64,000 nt of DNA from Coptis chinensis (lineage: Eukaryota; Streptophyta; Magnoliopsida; Ranunculales; Ranunculaceae). The stretch spans positions 87,453,001-87,517,000 of the forward strand of contig CM027383.1 of NCBI GenBank assembly GCA_015680905.1, read 5' to 3'. Below are positions 58,407 to 64,000 of the stretch, piece after piece. How positions within the stretch are numbered: the stretch's first letter is position 1; each line of letters opens with the position of its first letter. A program made the translations under genes and the position numbers. A model generated the notes under the pieces. It was not told the DNA's origin. It was given only the letters and a program-made list of their open reading frames with translations, and did no database searches.

Positions 58407-60552
58407 TGTAACCCCCGTATTTAAAATACGTAATTATTTAATAATTAATTAATTTAATTATTTATATAAAATTCGCTGGATTGGATTTGGAATATATGGG
58501 CCTGATTTCTGGGCCCGAGTCTGTATTGGGCTTGGGTTTCAAACCCAAGTATATTATCACATTTTTCCAGAGAATAGGGTTCTTAGAAAAAAAAATATAA
58601 TAAAAATGGAGGCGGAGATAAAAGCTCGTTGGCTAGAGAGTTGGAGAGTGACGATTCGGATTAGGAGGGATTCGTCGAGCTGTTAATACAGGTGAGTAGT
58701 TATTTTTGCTATTTCACCGAGCTATAGTTTTTCGTGTATTGGTGTATACCGACATATTTTTCTGTTTAAGGTTTTGGCCTATTGGTACTGCTCATTATCC
58801 TATTTTATTCAACGTCGTGCCTGTCATATTATTAAACTTTGTTGAATATCAGAAATTTTAATTGAACTGTCGAAGAAGCTTGATTGGGCCCGTTAATGGT
58901 GGCGCAAGCCCAGGAGACAGAAATCGTTCTGCCTAGTTTTTTTTACTTTTTGTTGTGGTTTTAAATTCCTCTTGGTGTATTGGTTGTGGAGTGTTGGTTT
59001 GATGTTTGGTTTGGGGTGATTGAGTGTTGGAGAGGAGTGGGGCTGTTCAAGCTCTGCTGATGCTCTGTAAAAGTGTTAATGGCGGCTGGAGAAAACCGCC
59101 AGTAAATATTTAGTTGAACTGTTTTTGTTGTTGTGTTTTTGAATGGATTGTTGGTTGTTGAGCTTTGAGTGATTGCTGGATTGGGTGGGGGCTGTCGAAG
59201 GTGGTAGAAGCCATTAATGGAGGACGGTCCAGATCTACTTTGGAGGAAGGGGTTTGATTTAACTAATTAGAGTTTTTGGTTTTATTAAAGTTGTAGGGTT
59301 TGTGTTTAGGAGTGAAACCGCTTGGTTGAAAAGGGGTGGTGTGTGGAGGAGTGGTGGCTGATTTTGGTGGCTGGTGGTGGGAGCTGATGGAGAAGATGAC
59401 GACTGTTGCTGTGGTTGGGCCTTGGGCCGAACCAATTAGCTACTTGGGCCGAAACCTATTAGTGGGTTGGGCCAGTTCCAGATTAAGTTCTATGGGCCAA
59501 TTTCATTTGTTTTGTTTGGGCCCGGTTTTGTTTTAGTTGTTTGGGCCAACCTTCCATTTGTTTTCTTTGGGCCGAAAATTAGATTGTTTTGTTTGGCCCG
59601 ATCCACCTTAGTTTAAGTTGTTGGGCCAGTTTAGCTGGATTGTTTGGGGCCAGTCCATATAACTTAAAATAGATCTATTTGGGTCTTTAAATGTTTAGAC
59701 TTTTGGGGCCGGGTTCTAAGGTTTGGGTTTGGGCTTGGCTAGTTGGGTTTGAACCATTTCCTTAGTCATGAGCCCATGAGCCATGCACCTTTGACCTTAG
59801 CCATGAACCATGGCTATGACCCTGAACCCGTTGAACATGGAAACGACAGTTTGACTTTGACAATGACGTGTTGACTTTGACTTTGACTATTGACCGTTGA
59901 CTGTGGAATGTTGACTTTTTCCAGATTTCCACATATTTGATTTTATGGACAATTGTAATAATAAAATATTGTCGAAAATGGTATAACTTTGTTTGTCATT
60001 ACCTAATTAAGATTTGACCTGAGTAGTATGTAAAGTATATAAATATTGACACGTAACAAGAGGGGAATTCTTAGAAGACTTAGATATATACGTTTTTACG
60101 AGAATTAAATTATATACGGACTTAGATTTATGGACTTTAGTATTGGGCTTTGATGGTGACTTGAGTTCACATAAATATATTGAACGAATACATTTCATGA
60201 TTGATTATTATTATGAGTTGCTACTTAAATGAATTGTAGTATGTATGAAGGCTTGAGATATTTCATAGGGTGTAGTGCAATATATTATTGGCACGTGAAA
60301 TAATAAGTTTTGAGATTTGATATAGAGATACTTGGATATCGTGCAATGAATAGTATTGGCACGTGATAATGTGGATTGTATTATAACGAGAAACGTTGAG
60401 CTTCAGTACAATTAAGTATACTGGCATGAGAAAGAATAAGAATTATTCTGAGATATAAAGGTATGACTCCTGAATAAATTACGTAACGAAAATCCTAGAA
60501 CCTAGCTACTACAACTCATGTGATTTGCCTTTGTGATGGGCGTATGTGATAT

Positions 60553-60661
60553 GATTGGCCCTTCTGGCGTTTCAGTGAATCTGAATGGCCCTTCTGGCGT
60601 AAGTAATGTGATTGGCCCTTCTGGTGTTTCAGTGAAGCTGAATGGCCTTTCTGGCGTAGCC
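60553..60661 (+). repeat. 57-bp tandem repeat in the large solo LTR
   Basis: Two copies, each built of the shorter motif ATTGGCCCTTCTGGCG alternating with TGAATGGCCCTTCTGGCG, so there are four short units in all. Confidence 0.85.
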
Positions 60662-61113
60662 GAATAGTGGCTTGATTATTCCATTCGCAAAATTTAGAAC
60701 GAGACGCGCGATATTTTATGCCGAATAGTGGCAGTACTTACATAATGGCTTTCGTGTGAGGGTTACCTGGTGTGCGGCATCCCGCTCAGGGTAGTTACGC
60801 ACGGAGTAGTTCATTATGTAAGGGGAGGCATGTGGATGTACATGTTTGGCGTTGAGAAGCAATTGTGGTAGCCAGGGAAACTAGGTAAGACATAGATACG
60901 ACGTGATTTTAGGGACACACAAAGAAAGCCTAAAATAATATAATTATGGTAATATGTTGGTTAATGATAAATCTTTAAATATATGATTGTATATGGCTTT
61001 GCAGAAGGGTGGGTCAAACTAATTACTTGGGCTGAGACGACCCACTATGTAATTGAGCATGAAATGCGGTACATATATAATATTCTTGGTTGGTTATTTG
61101 TTTAGTTAGAACC

Positions 61114-61292
61114 TAAGGCGTCTCAATGGAGGAACTACATGCCTTATTTATTATGCGTATAGTTGTTGTGTGGTTAGTGGGAAGTTAAGGTGCCTCAGTG
61201 GAAGAACTACCTGCCTTAATTATTGTACTTAAGGATGTTGTATTAGTCGTTGAAAGTTAAGGCGCCTCAGTGGAGGAACTAACTGCCTTATG
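61114..61292 (+). repeat. ~71-bp tandem repeat in the large solo LTR
   Basis: Three copies of TAAGGCGCCTCAGTGGAGGA followed by ACTACCTGCCTTA and an AT-rich spacer, starting near 61114, 61186 and 61257. Confidence 0.8.
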
Positions 61293-61791
61293 GATTGTGT
61301 ATATATTTGTATAAGTATATGTTGTATTTTAGAGCTACTCACATCAGCATTTTTATAATGCTGACCCGATTTGCATGTTTGCTTATCGGGTGTGTTCATT
61401 AAATGAACATAGTTGATAAGTATTGACAGGTTTAGTGTTGAAGAAGGTTGGTTGCTGCTTGTGGTTTGCGTTAGCTATGCATTTCAGGATATGTTTTGTT
61501 TTCCCTTGAGGTGATATAGATTTTCAGTCTAGACAATGTTTTTGTATTTTCATTTGTAATTTTAATTAAATAGTTATTGAAAGGAGAGTTGTAACCTAAT
61601 CTTATTTGTGAAGTTTTGTAATGAAGAGGACTTTTGTTTAATGTTAAATTCTTATTGGTTTTTAATTTTCCGCATATTTAAACTGTTATGGGTTTTTGGA
61701 AGTTGAGAGTGCGTCACACCTCGAAAATCGAAGAGTCGGGAACAAATATTGTTTTTCCGAATTCTGTCAAAATTCGGGGTGTGACAACATA

Positions 61792-61962
61792 CATATGCGT
61801 TATCACTAGATTAGAGAAGTACTCGAAGATAAGCATTTGTGTATTGAGAAGATCCATACCGACAAGAACGAGTCGGATATGATGACCAAAGTCTTACCGA
61901 AAGGTAAGTTTGATGTTTGTTGTGCTACCGCCGAAATGGTATCACACTCCTCCTGGTGATTT
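61792..61962 (+). pseudogene. RNase H tail of copia element III
   Basis: Resumes after the solo LTR with CATATGCGTTATC. It reads the LEKYSKISICVLRRS frame and, in the native frame, MTKVLPKGKFDVCCATAEMV, ending at a TGA about 50 bp before the 3' LTR. Confidence 0.8.
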
Positions 61963-62009
61963 GGAAATTGCATGGAGGTATCCCCCCTTAATATTCGGGA
62001 GGGGGAGAT

Positions 62010-62669
62010 TGTTGGAGTTATCCCTCACATGAGGAAGAGGAGAGAAATCGGTTGAAGTTTGCGTGAAGAAGGCTGAGCGCGCACTATCTCAGATTGGCCT
62101 ACGCACAAAGCGCGCCCGCCCTCAAGGTACTGGACTTTTGGTTCGAGAGAAAATCAAGGGGCGCGCGCGCGCTCGATTTTGCCTGGACAAGGGTGCGTCC
62201 GCGCTCATGTCTATTTTCGTAGTTTTCTGTTTTGCTACAGTAACCGCAAAATTGCGGGTTACTATAAAAACTAGAAGTAAGGTTTTGGAAAACCTAACAC
62301 ACAGAGAAAACCCAATTTTGAGAGCAATCAAGATTGAGAGAAAACCCTTGCATCCAGAAAAGCTTGTAAGGAGAGAGGAGTGATATAGTAAGGTAAGAGA
62401 CTGAAAGGAGTGATTGTAATTTTCCTTCCCACTTTATAAAAGGATTAGCTCTTGTGGAAATAGGCACCATTGGCCGAACCACGGTATATCTTTGTGTTGT
62501 GGTATGCTTTTACTTCTTTGCATTATTATTTGTTGTTAATAGTTGTTTAGAGAGTTGGGCATGCTAGGTTGGTTTTAGTGGATATTTAGAATTATCTGGA
62601 GATTTGTGGTTGGTTCAAATACAAGTTATATGTGTAGTGGGGATCGATTGGTATCGTTATTCCCCAACA
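62010..62669 (+). repeat. 3' LTR of copia element III
   Basis: TGTTGGAGTTATCC ... TTCCCCAACA, 660 bp, then CTATA. Confidence 0.93.
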
Positions 62670-62674
62670 CTATA

Positions 62675-63707
62675 ACACTAGTTTTAACGAGATAGTGTCA
62701 AGTCTACACACCAGTATGAGTGGTGGGTAGAAGAAATCTAAGCTACACGCCACCATGTGTGGCGGCTAGATTTTTTTTTTTTTTTATTTTATTATTATTA
62801 TTATTTTATTTTATTTTTTTTTTTTTTTAATTTTTTTCCCACACGCCTTTGACAATGGCGGCTGGAGAGTTTTAAAAAAAAAATTCTTGTACGCCATAAG
62901 TACTGGCGGTTGTGAGAAAAACCATTGCCTTTGCAAACGCTAACCCGCTAACTCTATATATTGTACTATTGTGGTTGGGTGTGATGGCGCACCAAACCAT
63001 TGGACTTAGCCTAAGACAATCCTTACAATGCATCATTTTTTGGGTAGGAAAGGAAGATGAGTTTTTGCTACTGAATTCACACGTTCTCACTCTTTTTGGT
63101 TTTTTGCGACTGAATTCACACGTTCTCACTCTTTTGGTTTTTTTTGCATATGTTTACATTTGTTTTGATGAGTAGTACTCTGTTTTGGTTTAGTTACCAA
63201 AGGAAAAGATATTTTGATTGCTATATTTTCGGTAACCGAAAAGAAAACGAGGTTAATTCCTCGTTAAACAATCTCAATCCCAAAGAATATCTAACAAGAA
63301 TGGGTGTGCCCACACAAGTTGCTTTGTGCGGGTACCTTCTCTGAATCCCGACTCATTAAGCAACTTAAGTCTTTAATAATTAAGGAAATGTAATCACATA
63401 GGATTAAGAAAGTTGTTTTATTAGGTAACATGTCATGTGATTTAGGCAAATATCACGCACTTTTATCAAGGAAAATACAACTCCCTTCGAAACCCTATAT
63501 AATATCCAAGTCTAAAGAACCGTTACACCTCTCTCTCTACGACAATGGTGATAGAAACAGGATGTGTTGATGGTGCGATTACTACATACTAGTATAGTAT
63601 GTCAAACAAATTTGTGATTGTCTTTTTTGCCAATTTGTTTTAGTTGGTTGTAAAAGTTAAATTTCTACTTTAGTTTTCATTGATGTTATTATCCTTGGTT
63701 TTTGCAG
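62675..63707. other. Non-TE flank with low-complexity tract
   Basis: Contains a T/A-rich tract (62770-62838), several GGCGGCT / ACGCCAC motifs, and a 28-base motif with GAATTCACACGTTCTCACTC twice (63074-63101 and 63111-63138). The right inverted-repeat arm is at 63187-63346. A TATATAAT-like promoter motif lies at 63495-63502 and an ATG at 63545. No convincing gene before 63708. Confidence 0.5.
63187..63346. repeat. Right arm of the distant inverted repeat
   Basis: The reverse complement of 50901-51075 with few changes and one deletion. The two arms lie 12.1 kb apart, with the hydrolase-like pseudogene and copia III between them. Confidence 0.8.
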
Positions 63708-63831
63708 GACCGAGAATCCTTTTTGAACCACCAAAGGAAAGTGTGCCAAATGCCCTAATTATATAAAACAAAAGAATGGTGTTAAGATTGAGTGTGAGGT
63801 GTGCCACTCAATATTGTTTGGGACTGATTAG
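63708..63831 (+). other. Possible terminal exon with four-Cys motif
   Basis: Follows a good acceptor (GGTTTTTGCAG). It reads DRESFLNHQRKCAKCPNYIK, then IECEVCHSILFGTD and a stop: CX2C and CX2C spaced as in small zinc-binding folds. An upstream ATG at 63545 with a nearby weak donor could form a very short protein, but this is speculation. The family is not recognised. Confidence 0.3.
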
Positions 63832-64000
63832 TTGATAGAGGGTGTAAGGGACATCCCTCCAGTCACGTGATGTGCACATGCAACGACTCCCCCAATATAA
63901 TGCGACCCCCAGATGTACGAACACCCATCACACTCGCATATATACTCAGCAGCTCAGTGACTCGTCACTCGACTTCATCTCGTGACATCATCACCTACCA
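63832..64000. other. Right end of the window, nothing recognised
   Basis: 169 bases after the possible exon. No gene, repeat end or RNA gene recognised. Confidence 0.5.

Larger units (their letters stand above)
58407..61786 (+). mobile_element. Large solo LTR (3.4 kb) of a gypsy element
   Basis: Starts TGTAACCCCCG and ends CGGGGTGTGACA, flanked by ACATA at 58402-58406 and 61787-61791. The copia RNase H sequence resumes exactly after it. 3380 bp with no coding domains. Very long LTRs with TGTAAC.CCC ... GGTGTGACA ends are typical of Tekay/Del-type chromoviruses (family knowledge; no pol is left to prove it). Confidence 0.85.
52712..62669 (+). mobile_element. Copia element III, with two solo LTRs nested in it
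   Basis: LTRs 52712-53365 and 62010-62669 and the duplication CTATA (52707-52711 and 62670-62674) define 9958 bp. Without the inserts at 54564-55824 and 58407-61786 (and one TSD copy each) about 5.3 kb remain, similar to element II (5864 bp). Primer site 53368-53380; purine tract GGGAGGGGGAGAT before 62010. Same family as II and IV. It broke into the hydrolase-related pseudogene. Confidence 0.93.

Noticed and set aside
52712-62669. An integrated pararetrovirus (EPRV)
   Set aside because: The order protease-integrase-RT-RNase H, LTRs with 5-bp duplications and an initiator-Met primer site show copia. No coat or movement protein was found.
1-64000. tRNA, rRNA or other RNA genes
   Set aside because: No cloverleaf-like sequence with A and B boxes or rRNA stretches was recognised by eye. 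The tRNA-Met complementarity is only in primer binding sites. A tRNAscan or Infernal run would be needed to exclude them.

Overview
This is nuclear DNA of a flowering plant, probably a eudicot. It is AT-rich and intron-containing, carries plant-type F-box and DYRK kinase genes, and most of it consists of plant Ty1/copia and Ty3/gypsy retrotransposons, LINEs, MITEs and Helitron-like repeats. The species cannot be named from the sequence. Only three genes look intact, all on the minus strand: a small CTD-type (SCP/FCP-like) HAD phosphatase (9128-12302, six coding exons), a LisH-containing DYRK-family kinase (13691-18611, seven coding exons) and a single-exon F-box protein (49273-50556).

Layout. 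1-7785: the 3' end of copia element I, with copia element II (1739-7602, TSD TTAAG) inserted in its 3' LTR. 7786-18611: a genic island with the phosphatase and the kinase head to tail. 18612-23340: intergenic DNA, a T-rich tract, then five head-to-tail units with Helitron-like ends. 23340-27212: F-box pseudogene A, split by a MITE and by a LINE that itself contains another LINE. 27540-34509: copia element V. 34510-40230: a second MITE, a truncated inverted copy (IV) of the element II family, a partial gypsy LTR and a Tat-like gypsy remnant. 40471-41675: F-box pseudogene C. 41950-42374: a Tourist-like MITE. 43235-48030: copia element VI (minus strand, identical LTRs). 48031-50556: F-box locus D, the intact gene. 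51550-52706: a broken gene that resembles plant ubiquitin hydrolase-related (DUF629-type) proteins. 52712-62669: copia element III (same family as II and IV, TSD CTATA), itself hit by two solo LTRs. 62675-64000: non-TE flank with a possible short Cys-rich exon.

The phosphatase and kinase are probably regulatory proteins (Ser/Thr dephosphorylation and phosphorylation) and the F-box protein a ubiquitin-ligase adaptor. Nothing shows that they act together. The main story is structural: an F-box family has been copied locally in both orientations and all but one copy has decayed, while mobile elements nested in and around them with readable target-site duplications. I found no new enzymatic or defence system. 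The least ordinary structures are the Helitron-like tandem array, the LINE-in-LINE-in-pseudogene nest, and a young but coding-defective copia element.
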